Shown piece by piece: positions 22,621 through 36,300 of a stretch of 64,000 nt of DNA; the stretch's first letter is position 1; each line of letters opens with the position of its first letter. Made by a program: the position numbers and the translations under genes. This DNA comes from Echinometra lucunter (taxonomy: Eukaryota; Echinodermata; Echinoidea; Camarodonta; Echinometridae): positions 17,411,337 to 17,475,336 of the forward strand of contig CM057154.1 in NCBI GenBank assembly GCA_029962745.1, read 5' to 3'. Below the pieces are notes generated by a model. That model was not told the DNA's origin, searched no databases, and saw only the letters and a list, made by a program, of their open reading frames with translations.

Positions 22621-23417
22621 TCGCTCACCCTCTCTCTCCTCTCTCTCTCTCTCCTCTCTTATATCTCTCCTCTATCTCCTCTTTTCTATATCTCTCTTCT
22701 ATCTCTCCTATATCTACTCTTTCTCTCTTTTCTATCTCTTCTCTATTCTCTTTCTCTCTCATGTCTCTCTTCTATCTCCTCTTTTCCTTTTTTCTATCTC
22801 CCCTCTGTCTCTTCTCTCTCGCCTCTATCTCTCCTCTATCTATTCTATCTCTCTCTTCTATCTCTCCTATATCTACTCTTTCTCTCTTTTCTATCTCCTC
22901 TATCTCTTTCTCTCTCATGTCTCTCCTCTATCTCCTCTTTTTCTTTCTTCTATCTCTTCTCTGTCTCTTCTCTCTCTTGCCTCTATCTCTCCTCTATCTA
23001 TTCTATCTCTCTCTTCTATCTCTCCTCTATCTCTTTCTCTTATGTCTCTCCTCTGTCTATTTTTCTCTCTTCCGGTCTCTTCTCTCTCGCCTCTATCTCT
23101 CTATCTATTCTATCCCCCCTACTATCTCTCCTCTGTCTCTATCTTCCACTCTTCTACCTCTCCTCCATCTCTTCTTCCTCGCTCTCTTCCATCTCTCCTC
23201 TCCCCCTCCCCTCTCTCTCTATATCCTCATATCTCCTTTCCATTTCTCTCCTCCAGCTTTCTCTTATAGCTCCTCTATCAGTCTCTCATATCTCTCCTCT
23301 GTCCCCCTGTCTCTCTTCTATTCATCCACTCTCTCTATTCTATCTCTCCCTCTCTTCTTTCGCCTCTATCTCTCTTTTATCTCTCCTCTATCTCTCTTTC
23401 TTCTGCCTCTCCTCTAA

Positions 23418-23458
<41 letters not shown>
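22621..23458. repeat. Polypyrimidine minisatellite
   Basis: About 840 bp, almost entirely C/T on the + strand, built from TATCTCTCCTCTATCTC-like units with higher-order repeats (for example near 22690 and 22870). Long ORFs in it are artefacts of composition. Confidence 0.93.
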
Positions 23459-23459
<1 letters not shown>

Positions 23460-24567
23460 ATTTCTCTCTTCCATCTTTCGTATTTTCATTATTCTTTGTA
23501 TGACAATCACATCAGTCAGTAGATAATAAGCGAGAAAGAGAACAGACCAAGGCACAACAGGCTATTTTTCTTATTTCATCACGACTACAAACCATGTGAC
23601 ATGCTTTTAATGATCCGATTGGTCACAGTGCCGCACATTCACTTGAAGAGTCAACAAAAGTTGAATAATAATTTGACAAAAAACACATCGATATGCATAA
23701 ACTATAGAGGCTCGTTGTGTTGTACAGAACAGAAAAAAAACAACAACAGACATTCAAAGTTTACAATGGAAACAACAAAGTATACTCTAGATAAAAATAT
23801 TTCCAAAAACAGAATATTGGCATCTACAAGTATATATACCATGTTTCCGAAAAGGTTAACATACAGATCATGAAGGGATCAACGTAATGTATTCTTTGAA
23901 GGGCGGTTGTCCTTAATTCTATAGCACTGCATTTTAGTATAAAAATAGATTATGCGTGCAGTGCTCCCACTGTTATCAAACATATAAACAGCATAAAGTG
24001 TACACAAACATAATACTTCTTTTCTTGTTTTTTAAACTTATAGCAAGGTATCTGTGTCATCTCATAATATGTCCCTTTACTACATAAAGCATATGGGCTT
24101 AACTTTACATCAATGTTTTAAAAAAAAAGATTACATTCATCATCCAAATGTGAATGCAAGTGAACCCATTTTGGGAACTTACACTGCTTCTTCAATCTCA
24201 ATCTGCCCACAACATTAGTCATAATTAATGATATATGAGGCTAAAATGCAGGAATATCTATAAAAGTATAGATAATTTTCATATCCCAAACCTGAAACTT
24301 CATAATTTCTTATGATATCTACTGCATCTAAATCCGAATGATATCATGGACAAAATACAATATTCTTCTCTTTGAATATTGTTTCAACATATTTCCATTG
24401 ATCCCAGCCCAACAAATCTTGAGAGCCATTGTCCACAAGATATTAGTTCAGAGAGTCACAGGGTTAAAATGTAAACCCATTCATAGATTGAAATACTGAT
24501 TTGAAAACTATATATCACAAGATAGATGAGAGGAGGAAATTCTGAGGAATCTTATATATCTTATAAT

Positions 24568-24806
24568 GATAATAAAAACTCTTATTTACCCAGGGTAGCC
24601 ACTTCAGCTATGAGCTGATCTTCCAGCGGGCCCTGCATAACATAATATGTTATTATTACCCTTCTCCATTCTATTATGCCGAGCGCCTGGCTAGAAGGCA
24701 GAAGGTCCCATTTTTGTAAGTCTTTGGTATGACTCGGCCGGGGATCGAACCCACGACCTCCCGTTCATGAGGCGGACGCTCTATCAATTGAGCCACCATG
24801 CCCGGT
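24568..24806 (-). mobile_element. tRNA-derived SINE, copy 2
   Basis: Same family and orientation as 17713-17960, with GGTGGCTCAATTGATAGAGC, GGTTCGATCCCCGGCCG and the same 3' end CTGGGTAAATAAGAG. Lies in the intergenic or 3' UTR region. Confidence 0.87.
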
Positions 24807-25899
24807 GTGATTTGAAATCATATATAAACATTGAACAAAAATACTGATTGCAAAATTCAAAATTCTTTAGCAGCATTTTCTTTTTTCCCCCTTATAAAAA
24901 CCAAAAATGTCATATTCTCAAAGGAGATGCCAAAATACAATGACAAACAATAATAAGAATTGCAAAATTCTGCCCCAAATGACAAATCATTTCTTAACTG
25001 CATATTTTTTTTTAAATAAAATTTTAATTCATAACAAACCCTCCCTAGCCATTAAAGCAGCTTTACAAGACCTGACTTCAGCAAAGAAATTAATATCTGT
25101 TACAATCTCAGAATTGGCACAAAAGCAGCATACATACATCTTCATTTAAGTGAAAGTTGTGGGACCTACCACTACCCTCCATGACTTCGAATATAAAGCC
25201 GTCTGAATTACGCCCAAGTTACGCATCAAATATCCTTGATTAAATATTGTCATGAATTATCAGGATGTTTTCGCAATCAAGTTCACATTTCATACACAAG
25301 TTTTGATAGAGTATTTTAGTACATTCTTTAGTATCTATTTATTAAACCGATTTCCTTTCCTTATAAGAACCATAAGATATCAAACTGTCATAGGACACAT
25401 AACAAAAAATTGATGTAAAAATATTTTACGACTGCAAAGTTAATACACGCTTCGTCTTTGTTTAGCTAGAGGTAGAAAAATTATAGAATAGTTCCAACAA
25501 AAAAAGAGAGAGAGAGATAAAATTGGCAGGTTTAAGTATTTTTACACCACTGCAGTGCATCTAGATTGCATAAAAAGAGAATATTGAATCAAAACAAAAA
25601 TATTACATACACAGAAAATGAAAAGAGATAATACATAGACATGGTGCAATCGTCAAAATCACACATATTTCAACATACTGTATCTTAGGGAATATGTTTC
25701 AATTCACTGGCCTTGCATGCAACCCCAAATATTAAACCCCAGGGAAGCTTGTGTGAAACTCGCTCTACCAAAAATGTCAGCAGTTGCAGACTGTCCAAAC
25801 TGCATATTCAGTAAAGGTCTTCTGAAAAAGCAGGCAAGTGCAGATAAAAATGGCAAATGTATACTAAGAGTTCGGGGGGGGGGGGGGGGGGGGGGGTGT

Positions 25900-26196
25900 T
25901 ACGCATGACTTTAAGAACGACTTGAATATGAAGTGCCAAATGGGATGCCCAAAGTTTTTCCTGACATGTCAACAATATGTGACTGTATTTCCCATAACAT
26001 CGACTAAACTGTGGCAAGAAATATACTTCGCAATAAAAATGCTTGTAAAGAAAAGTAATGATAATGTATGTCTACATGTTTCAAGTTTAGTTGATGCAAT
26101 TCATAATGATTTTGAATTCTGTTTGGCACTTCATATTCAAGTCGTTCATAAAGTCATTCGTAACTCTATGAACAGCTGTATGAAACACCCCCCAGT
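25900..26196. mobile_element. Fold-back element
   Basis: GACTTTAAGAACGACTTGAA and ATGAAGTGCCAAA at the left recur inverted at 26115-26160, followed by CATTCGTAACTCTATGAAC and ATGAAACACCCCCC. The right part is shared with 19968-20030. Confidence 0.68.
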
Positions 26197-27315
26197 TATC
26201 TTGATCTAAAATATTTGGTGCAATTGCATGAATAATTTGCAATCGTTTTGAAGGACATATATTCAAATAAATCAATAGCAAACCAAACAATGATGCATGT
26301 CAAAAAATTATGCCTAGATACATGTACATTGCGTTTCTATGTCCACATTGGTTTTCATCAAACACTAACCAGAAATTAGATCTATGAATTTGGAGAAAGC
26401 TACATGCAAGTTTTAAAAAAAGAGAAGAAATTCTTACCCCACTTTTACTTGGAAATGAACCGGATTTCATCCCCAGAGTTTAAGATAACAGAAATAGTAC
26501 TGATTTTTCACAGGTTGTAATATCACTAGTATACTGAACAATATATTGACACACAAGACCTTGTAATTGACATATATACATGCCTCATATTGAAGAACAT
26601 AGAAATACAATTCAGTCACTTTAATAGTCCTAATCTGTGGCAAACTTGTTCACAAGTAGAGTGATTTTAGGCAAGATTTGACACTTGCCCCCCACCCGCA
26701 ATCTTGATCCGTACCCCCAAAATCTGAAAGTTTTTACACGGGGCTAAATGCAAACAAAACAAACCCTTAAAATTTTAGTCTGGACTCCCAACAAAACAAA
26801 TTGATGTGGAGCTCATGTGTTTGGTATCAAAATTTGCAATATATGAGGCTCTGTGACAATTTCAAGATTTGTAGGCAGTGTCTGATCTTCGTTTGTAATG
26901 CAAAGTTACTCACATCAAACTAAAATTTTTCACATCTGCTAACCTGGCACTGCAAGTTTCTCTCGGTTATGTTCATGGTATGGTTTTGGCAACTCTGCAG
27001 GCCTTTTATTTTTTACTTAAGATAATGACGTAACTTACATGTTCATCACAGATTAACATCAATGCCCATCATGTTTGAAATCATTGTGTGTCCAGCAAAT
27101 ACAAAACAAGAATTATTTGTTACAGATAACACAACAAGCTTTTTCCTTCCTACTTCTGTTCCTTCAATATTCACTTATACATCCCATGTGCTCTATAAGA
27201 TTTCTTGTATTTTGAGGTTAGTTTTGATATTGCCATCCCATTCCCATCTTTTGATTTTTCTTTTCATATTTAGTTTCTCCTTTAGGTTTAGCAAGACATC
27301 ATATACCTGTTTTAA

Positions 27316-27725
27316 CCCATAGAGGTACAGTGTCACCCTTAGGAGACACTTTTGCAGTATCTGTTGGTTCCACAATGTTGGGCAGTACATATCATACATG
27401 AGCAGAAAGAGAAAAATGCACTGAAAAATTTGAGCCCATTCCCATCGCTGCATGGTGTGGCCTTCTCGAATTAGAGCAGTTCAAGTGTAACTAATCATTA
27501 AACTCTTTAAATTGGCAACGCAGTGAATAATATATAATCACTATTTCTGTGTTCAAATTGGCAATTTCTGATTCAATTTTACAATTATATTTCATTTTGG
27601 TTTATGTTCTATCCATATTTATTTTTTTCAAGCTATGTAAACATGCAAAAAAATAATTTGTATTGCCAGTTTGAGGAGTGAAGATGATTAATTCAGACCT
27701 CAAGAAAGCTCTGTACTGCTGTGGG
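27316..27725. mobile_element. piggyBac-like MITE, group A copy 1
   Basis: 410 bp between TTAA sites (27312-27315, 27726-27729). Ends CCCATAGAGGTACAG and, inverted, CCCACAGCAGTACAG (12/15). TTAA duplications with CCC-ends fit piggyBac. No transposase ORF. Confidence 0.82.
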
Positions 27726-29152
27726 TTAAATGCTGATCCAGCCTGCATTTCTGAATTTTTCGCAGATTTCCTCCTAATCCCTAAAGCTGGGGACAGGGTC
27801 ATTTATTTTTAGTACATCTAGTCTTCATGGCCCTCTTTCTACAAATGCCAGCTTTTCATAGAGGCTGCCTATGTTGTCATCAAGCAATGTGTTATAGAAC
27901 CAGACTTTAGCAGCCACTTGTCGGCAATGGCCTCATTTCTGTTTTCCTTGGGCAGTATTTACAGACAGGTTTGACTGCATATTATATTTGCTTTATGATA
28001 GTCAACTTCATAACCATATTCCATATTTGGAGAGGAGAAGAAAAAAAATGAAATTGAAAGTGACATTGAGAAAATCTAGTTCATCTTCTAGACTTAAATC
28101 CAGTCTTGTTGCAGTTAATGACTCGAATTTTCCACAAAGAGACACCATCGAACAGAGAAAAGAAAAAGATGCAAACATGTATTCATACACAGAGATTTCG
28201 AAACATGGGACAAAAAACGTGTGTACAATTATGATCTAATCACATTTGAACATAGTTTGTCCAGTGTTATATGGTCATTCAAAAATATCAAATAAATACT
28301 TTTTGTTTTCAAACATACAGCATTTTTTTGTCTCAGAATTTACATACACATGATTGCACCTCATGATCACAAGTTTTAATAGATTTCATAAAAATGCTAT
28401 CTCTAGTGGTTTTGTTGATTTTTCTTCTTTTAATTTACAACTGAAATAACGTTACACATAAATGACATCAAAATTGGTACGATAAAACTCTCAGTAGTTC
28501 GCTGTGCAGATAGATTAGATTTGAATATGTGTACAATATTTACAAAATATCAACAAATTTACAATGGCATTTGTTATTTTTCTTTTTCTCTCACTTTCAT
28601 CAGCTCTCCTGCTCTCTCACAATGCAAATTGTTTTGCTCAAATATATGTATGCCTCTCTCTCTTTTTTTTTTACATTGTTTAAAGCATTTTTTCTTCATA
28701 AAATCATGTTCATTAAAAAAAACGACAGCAATAAATACTTCTTCATCATGTCAATACATCATGCAATATAAAATGCCAACAAATAACAAACAATACACTG
28801 TTCTTTTTTCCTTCACATTTTGTGTAATTTCACAGCCATTTCTACACGAATGTGAAAATTCCAACAAGATCTTAATCAAATATATCCAAACTTTATTCTG
28901 TGATTCATACATTTCAATATCTAAGCCTTCAATCTCTCATGACTTATAACATCAGGATTTTCTGCTAATGGTTCCATTTTGGAACACTAGTGCATACATC
29001 ATTTATGGTGCATTTATTTCTAAAAGATTATGTATTTCTGAAGATGTGAAAGAAAAGAATGTGAGCAGATCAACGGTGCTCTTATTTACTACAGTAGCAA
29101 ATTAACACACATTTTCCATGGACCAAAGCTGGAAATACCTTATCTTGGTATT

Positions 29153-29440
29153 CCTTAGGCTCAACATGATTCCCAAAGACAATAATCACTTACTGATATG
29201 AACAACTCCTCTGAATGAGTAGGGTGACTCTTAGCATGGAGAGGACTGTTCATACTACAATGCAAATAGGTTTGGGAAAGGTTGTCTAGCAACTACTTAG
29301 GGTTAACATGTTTCCCCAAGACAAGAATGTAATATTGGTATGAACAGCTCCTCATAAATGAGTAGGGTGACTCTTAGCATGGAGAGGACTGTTCATACTA
29401 CAATGCAAAGTGGTTTGGGAAAGGTGGTCTAGCAAATACT
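29153..29440. repeat. Two-unit tandem duplication, period about 143 bp
   Basis: ATGAGTAGGGTGACTCTTAG and CATGGAGAGGACTGTTCATA occur at about 29215 and again at 29358, with similar flanks (TCTAGCAA[CA]TACTTA). Confidence 0.88.
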
Positions 29441-30454
29441 TATCAGGAAAATCTCTGCAAAAGATGATTAAGCAACTTGACACACAGGAGAATATTGTCA
29501 GCATGATAGACAAGGCTTCCTCATCTTCCTGTGCTCATTACTCCTTGGACAGTCTACAGATGAATGCTGCACAAGACTCTTGTCTTTAAGAGAGAGTCTT
29601 AACGACATACCTTTTCATACAATAGTGAAATATAATTTCTTGTTTGTTTCTTGTCCTCTTAGATACTTATGTTTATGTAAGCATACTTTTTTCCTTCCAA
29701 TGTAAGGCGCATAGAGAATTAAAGTTTAATTACTATGCGCTAAATAAATCGAAAATTATTATCATTATTACTGAAGGCAGCACTGGATGTTGGATGTTTG
29801 ATGAAGGTACTACATGACAAATGCAGAATGATATGGGGATCTTACACCAATTGAAATCAGACTGAGAGTATCAGTATGACGCCTTCGTTTCAGTTGCCAC
29901 AGTTGGAGGAACAGACACTACGTTAACTTCACAGTGGCTTTTGTGGGACTCTTCCTTGGACAAACGCAACAGAGGTCGCCAGGCAGTGACTTAAGTAAAT
30001 CACTTTGAGAAAGACGCCTATCGACCAAACCAGAAACTCCCAAAGATCACGGAAAATAAATCTGAACGGAAGCAACTTGTCAAGTGAATGTAACTACACT
30101 CGAGTCCTGCAGGATACGATGTCTACTGGTATAACAATTACCCTGCAGATACAAATCATATGAATTTTCAACATTCGGTGAGAATATCATGGGGCCTGTG
30201 AGAATTTCAGCTTCCCGCAAATCATTTTACCTGCATAGGTATGCTGTGGAGGTTTTAGAGAAGGTATAAATTATCATGTCTCAACAGGATCTGCACTAAA
30301 CAGCCACAGATTTGTTCGAAGCCTTTCAAATGCAGGGATTTCGGAAGCTTGCATTTATCACTCACTGTAACTTGTTACTGACCAACTTTTTTTTTCTTCA
30401 TAATATTGGGCCTACATGTAGATGAAATAGCATGTAATGAGCGTGAATATATAG

Positions 30455-30899
30455 GAATATTTATTATTTGAAAAAGATCAAAAAAGGTAAATGTATGAAT
30501 GTTCGCGGTTGGAAGGATATTTAATAGGGTGAACATATATTCAATATTCAACAGAGATTAAAACAGGTGAACACAATTATGAATATTCACTGGTGAAAGG
30601 GGGCAAAAATGGTGAATATATCAATATTCACTATATTTGAAGATCAAAATGGTACACATATGAATATTCACTATTTGAAGGAGATTGAAAAAGGTGAACA
30701 TATTAATATTTAGGAGATTAATAAGGTGAACATATGAATATTCACTATTTGAAGGAGATCAAAACAGTGAGCATATGAATATTGACTATTCGAAGGAGAT
30801 CAAAAGGGTGAACAATGAATATTCACTATTTGAAGGAGATTTCGAAGGAAAAAGGGTGAACATTTGAATATATTCACTATGTGAAATAGATCAAAAAGT
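30455..30899. repeat. Minisatellite, about 42-48 bp units
   Basis: About ten degenerate units of GAATATTCACTATTTGAAGG then AGATCAAAAAGGTGAACATA, with small indels. Confidence 0.9.
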
Positions 30900-31746
30900 A
30901 TCACAGCAGACAGCAGCACAGAGAGACTAATATCAAGGCATGAGTGTTTGCTGCAATGATTCTAAAATTAGAAAAAGAAAAGAAATAACAAATAAAGTGA
31001 CAACTGTTTCAAAACATTACAAATAAAATTCTTCCCTACAAATGAATCACTTGTAAAGTTCTCAACAACAACATTTGCAATCAACAAACAAATCTTTCAA
31101 AGATTTACAATTTTCTAAGGCCTAAACAGGCTTTAAAAACACAGTTCATGTACGGTCTACTACTAAAAAAGGTTTGAAATAAAAGGGAACATAGTTTAGA
31201 AGGTAACGAAGTTCAGCAAATGACAGAAAAAGGGTGATATCATCTATTCTTTCACAGAACAAGAGCCATGAAGCAGGCTGGTCAGTTCTGTTAAGAGCTC
31301 TTTAGTTCTTAAAATTTCGATCAGTAGGCCCTCACAGTCATCCAACCCTGAAAACTTTACCTACAATCAGGTTTCTCACCCAGAAAAGAGTATCGCTTCC
31401 CTCAGGAAAAAAAAAAAAAGGGCTTGCATTGATTACATCAGACTATTCAATGGCATTTTTAGATAAAATGTTACATCTATATCATATTCGTGGCCGTAAG
31501 GTTGAAAAATCAACACACCGACAGATTATGCATTGCTGCAAGCATTGTGTGGCACTTATGCACACAATGGAAATTTCATTGGGCTGAAAACATGCTATTA
31601 AGATAAAAGAAATAACCCTGATGTAATGATGATAATTTTTATAAATACCAGTAATGGGAATTCAGGAATATCTACCTGGTGGCTGAATAGTCCTTACATT
31701 AAAAAAAAATAGAAAATGAGCATAGATAGCATATATCCATTTTTGG

Positions 31747-31784
<38 letters not shown>

Positions 31785-33085
31785 GTTCCTGGCAATATTT
31801 GGCATGAATACAAAAATGAAAGGGGGAAAAAAAGTACAAAAGATCACTGAAGAGAAAAGTCCTTAATATTATGATGCCAATGATCTTATTGGTTTACATC
31901 CAATTCATGCCTCCTAACCTGATGTACAAAATTGATGCTTTTTCCGAGACTCCAGTCAAAACCACCTTGGGCTATAAAGTATTCTACAGATTGAATTATA
32001 TCAAACATATGCCTTGAACTGAATAAAAATTTCATCTGATATGGACTTTTCAAAAATTTCTTAATCATTTCATAATGAAAAGTATCAAATTACAGAAGCT
32101 ATCACTTCAAAGATATAGTTTTATAAATATAAATCTTAAGTATCAAGCATATATAATATGCAAATATCATTTGATCTTTTTGTGTGTGCATGACAGAGAG
32201 AGAGCTGTGAAGAAAATGAATCATTTTTTAGTGATCATGAAATCTAAAGTTAAAACTGTATTTTTAAAGAAATTATTTTGTCCAAAACCAATATAACATG
32301 TATGAAGGTTTCTATATCATAAAGTGCAAACATAGGGCTCTTAAACAAAAATATTAGTTGACATAGTAGAAGGGAAAAAGAATGCTTCGTTCAAATTCAG
32401 AATAAATGTATAACCATACACACTACCTGCAATAATCACATGTTTTCATTACATTAAATGCCATAACATACAATGGAATGCATTCAGTAGGATTTTGAAG
32501 GTAAGGTTCCAAATTTGGTTCATCACAACAATAATTTTACAAAGGTATGTATAGAATCGAGCAAATTAGCAGCTGATAGATTGTTCTCCCAATGAGAGAA
32601 CAGCAAATTCATCTTCTCCGAATCACAAATGAGCATAAGATACTGACGGCCCTTAGAGTACATTGCTGTTAAGCAAAAACAATTTGGTTGTAAAATGTGA
32701 TGTGGCATTAAGCTTTGTCATTTGTTTGTCAGCCACGTTGCCTCATGTTCACTGGACCATTCAATCAAAGAAGTGTGAGGAATTTTCTTATTTCAATTTG
32801 GTTTTCATTCATTGGTGCAGCAGTAGCACTCTGTTTCAGCCGAGCATGCATGACTTCCTCCATACAGCTCATCGCATATTCATTCTTCCGTTGCGATTTT
32901 TCCGATCTTCAAACTTGTGACTTCACTAATCCCAACTTTCGAAAAATGCGCACAAAGCTTCCTCCTCCCATCTCCAAATTAAATTCCTGTTCATTCCTTG
33001 AGATGCAGCAACGCATTACATCCACGTTCGAAACCTCACATGAAAAAAAAACATCCAAACTTGCCACGTTGGAATTCCTTGAACT

Positions 33086-33373
33086 TCACACCTCGAATTT
33101 GACCGAACCCTGTGTTGCTCGACTCAGCGTGCGCGACATCCCGGTACCGGTCCCGCCCCCTCCCGATCCAGACCCGATCCCCGTCGCTCCCGAAGGGCTT
33201 ATGCCATGGTAGGATGCGGTTCTGGTAGCGGGTTGTTTAGCTGGTCTGACAGGCTTGGACTGACCGGGTAGACTGAAGCAGCCTTTTCTGAGGGCCAGGC
33301 GGGCGTTACCCACGGCAGGGCGGGAGCATCGACTGACTCCGTCAAGGTGAGCTGCGTATCCATCACTTAGGAT
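33086..33373 (-). CDS. PITPNM2: PITPNM window exon 16: C-terminal tail and stop
   Basis: 288 nt including TGA at 33088-33086. [15 protein letters not shown] matches human FLSEGYAAHL and [10 protein letters not shown] matches MILRKGSFGL. The tail is Gly/Ser/Thr-rich (a [12 protein letters not shown] run), probably disordered, and ends VKFEV. The exon is GC-rich against its surroundings. Confidence 0.93.
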   Translation of the reverse strand: MLSDGYAAHLDGVSRCSRPAVGNARLALRKGCFSLPGQSKPVRPAKQPATRTASYHGISPSGATGIGSGSGGGGTGTGMSRTLSRATQGSVKFEV

Positions 33374-36300
33374 CTAGAAGGAAGACAAGAAGGATATGAA
33401 TAAATGTAATATATCCATGAAAATCTGGACAACTGACACCAGGATAATTACTCCCTTCTCCTGTCACATTTAACGTGTAACTTTATCAGTAACTGACAAC
33501 TGCCACCAGCAATACCATCATCCCTGATCTACCATTCCCCTATCCATCCCCTAGATTAAAGGCATTGGCTGACTTTGTGAGTAGCTGATTTAAAAAATTC
33601 TCAAACTAAGATGAAACATGTGTATGAGTACTTGTGTTTGTACTCAAAAACCCTGAAACCAACCATAATTTGGAATGAAAAAGTGTAAGTTAGACGCAAA
33701 CGGTGATTTTATTATCCTTCGTCTCACTAGACAATCACTGAGAGGACCACTTTGCTTGAATTTGAAAATGCCGTTATGTGCCTCCCGCCGCGTGATACGC
33801 CAATACACACAGTACGGTAAGGTGAGTCATACGTGCATGCGCACTCCTTATGTCTATTCTATGCAACCGACCATTGTATATTTTTCAAACATTGGCTCAC
33901 ATTTTTGATATTTAAAAATACTTCCTGTGGATATTATACTTTGAAACTTTCAGACTGTTATTTTTACACTATAACACTTATGTTTATCCCATTTTCAAGT
34001 AACAAAACAAGATTTTTAAAAATCATAACAATGTTAACCAATGTCTTCAATTAACCCTCTGACAACCACCTAGGGGTATTTGTCTCAAGGGTATGGAGGG
34101 GGGGGGGGGAGTGTAGTAGTCAGGGGCTGCTGATCCAGAGGGTAGTTCTCCATTTCTAGAAAGGTATGGACCCCTTTTCATAAAACTTGTTATCAATAAC
34201 AAGTTGCAATAACTCTTATAAGCTACTGAAATCCTTGCATCTGATTGGCTGAGAGCAAATTTGTCATAGAAATGTGACAGTTGTTACTGATAACAAGTTT
34301 TGTGAAGTTTGTGCAGTACAGGGGTGATGTACAGAAGGAAGTGTTCAGAGATCAGTTTAATGTTTAATACTAAGTATCTACACATGTATCTATCTATCTA
34401 TCCAGGCATCTTATCCTGGTTCCTACATTGATTGCAACATTTCTCCATGTAAATCTCTTTTGCCATTCTGGTGCACTCTTGTAGTTTTAGTCCAAGTAAT
34501 ACTGATTATTAAGTACATTGTAGAGAAAGTCTGAGACTTACCACAGCTTGTGATTGGTACTTCTTGGAGACCTTGCCCACGATGTAGATCTGGCTTGGCT
34601 TGAGACCAATACTAGAATAGATTGGAATGTCCTTACTTGATCCATAGGCTGCATGGATCACAAGTTTGCTCTGTATATGCAGACGATGAAGGCAAAGATT
34701 TAGCTGGAAACTTCATTCAATTCTCTTGACATCATGTTTATCTAGTATCATCCAACTAATCTAACATCACTTTATCTAATCACTCTGTCATCCACATGGT
34801 CTAATCATAGGTTTGTCCAATATTCAAGCAAGGACTATCATTCAGTCCGATGAGTTTGACTGCAAAGAAAATTTTGTCATCTGTTTAGCTGTCATCATAT
34901 TCAGCTCCTTTGAACAAAGATGGCTGTGGATCATGCCAGCATTTATTATTAGATCAAATAAACATGGGACAAGGAAGATATAGTCAAAAACCAAACAGAC
35001 ACTAGATGATCTGACAAGGAAAGCTGACAAACTGGGGTGGTATTCTGAACACCGTTTTAACTGTGTTTTAAGTTCTGTTATAACTTCTGTTTTAAGGCAA
35101 TGATTTACAACACCGCTAAAACAGTCTTTAAACGGTATTCTGAGAACTGTTTTAACGGTGTTGTAAGTCATCAAAGCCACACCCACCGCAAAGATATTAT
35201 CCAATGGGGAAAGTCGTTAGAGATGAGTCTAAGCTGACTCAGCCAATAAGATCACTCCCTGGGGAAGGGGTGCGTGAACGCGTGAACTTATATATTCGCG
35301 TTGTAATGAGCACATTAGTTTGCGCTTAGTTTCTTGCTTTAATTCAGATGTGATGATGTGACAGAATTATTTGTGCAAATTATCTTTGATATTATCGCAG
35401 ACAATTGCCAAATTTCTCTACCCGAGGCAAAAATTCTTTCGAAATGTTGTTTCGGGAATAAAAGTAAGGTTTATTGGATCTCGTTATCCCCCTCATTCCA
35501 ACCAAAAACATTTATGAGCGAGAAAAATTGCCGCCATGACATACCGCATGCAAAGTTAAAACACCTCCCACCCTGTTTTATCTCATGAGCATGAAATGTC
35601 AAGCGGAAAGAGTTAAAACAGGAGATAAAACGGTCTTCAGAATACCGTGTTATTACATATGGTATTTTTACGCGCTTGCGCACGACTTGCGCCAGGCATG
35701 CAAAGTAAGATGCGTGGTTAGAAAGATAAAACAAAACTTAAAACAAAAGTTAAAACAGAGATAAAACGGTGTTCAGAATACCGATTTGCTAAAACAGACT
35801 TAAAACAGAGTTAAAACAGTCTCAGAATACCACCCCTGGTGATTAGACTTCATGGAAAATAAACAAAATTTGGTTGACACAAATGAAATTGACTGAATTA
35901 GAAATCAGAAGAGTGGCATTGGACCATATGGCAATTAACCAGAATGTAAGTATATGATACGTAATAGGACTAACCTGATCTACGAGCCCCTTGAGATAGT
36001 TAGCTTTCTGTCTTAGCGGATCTGTCGTGATGCCGTCGCAGAATGAGACCACACCATGAGGGAAGTTGTGCTGAGCTAGCCATGAGACAACCTTCTGTTT
36101 CTGCATGCTAGGTCTAGCCGTCACATAGATGATCAGGTAATTCAGCTCCTGCCAATGCCTGTGAGTGCAATCAAATGAATCTTCATCATCATCATCATCA
36201 TTTATTACAGTCAGCCTCTTCCTTCTTATGAGGGATCAGTGACCCTCGTGCCATGACAGCACTCCCTCCCTCCACTTGCTCTTATCTTTAGCATCCTCCT

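Larger units (their letters stand above)
23874..33085. other. AT-rich region downstream of PITPNM stop, no recognised gene
   Basis: About 9 kb between a SINE-bearing AT-rich tract and the PITPNM stop codon. It contains a SINE, a TTAA MITE, a fold-back element, a tandem duplication and a minisatellite. Some may be the PITPNM 3' UTR, but no end can be placed. ORFs here have no recognised domains. Confidence 0.5.

Noticed and set aside
22540..23526. 328-codon Leu/Ser-rich ORF
   Set aside because: Pyrimidine minisatellite with few stops by composition; no domain.
33086..33313. ATG at the start of the 75-codon frame as a separate small gene
   Set aside because: It is the interior of the last PITPNM exon; the frame extends upstream to a matching splice acceptor at 33373.
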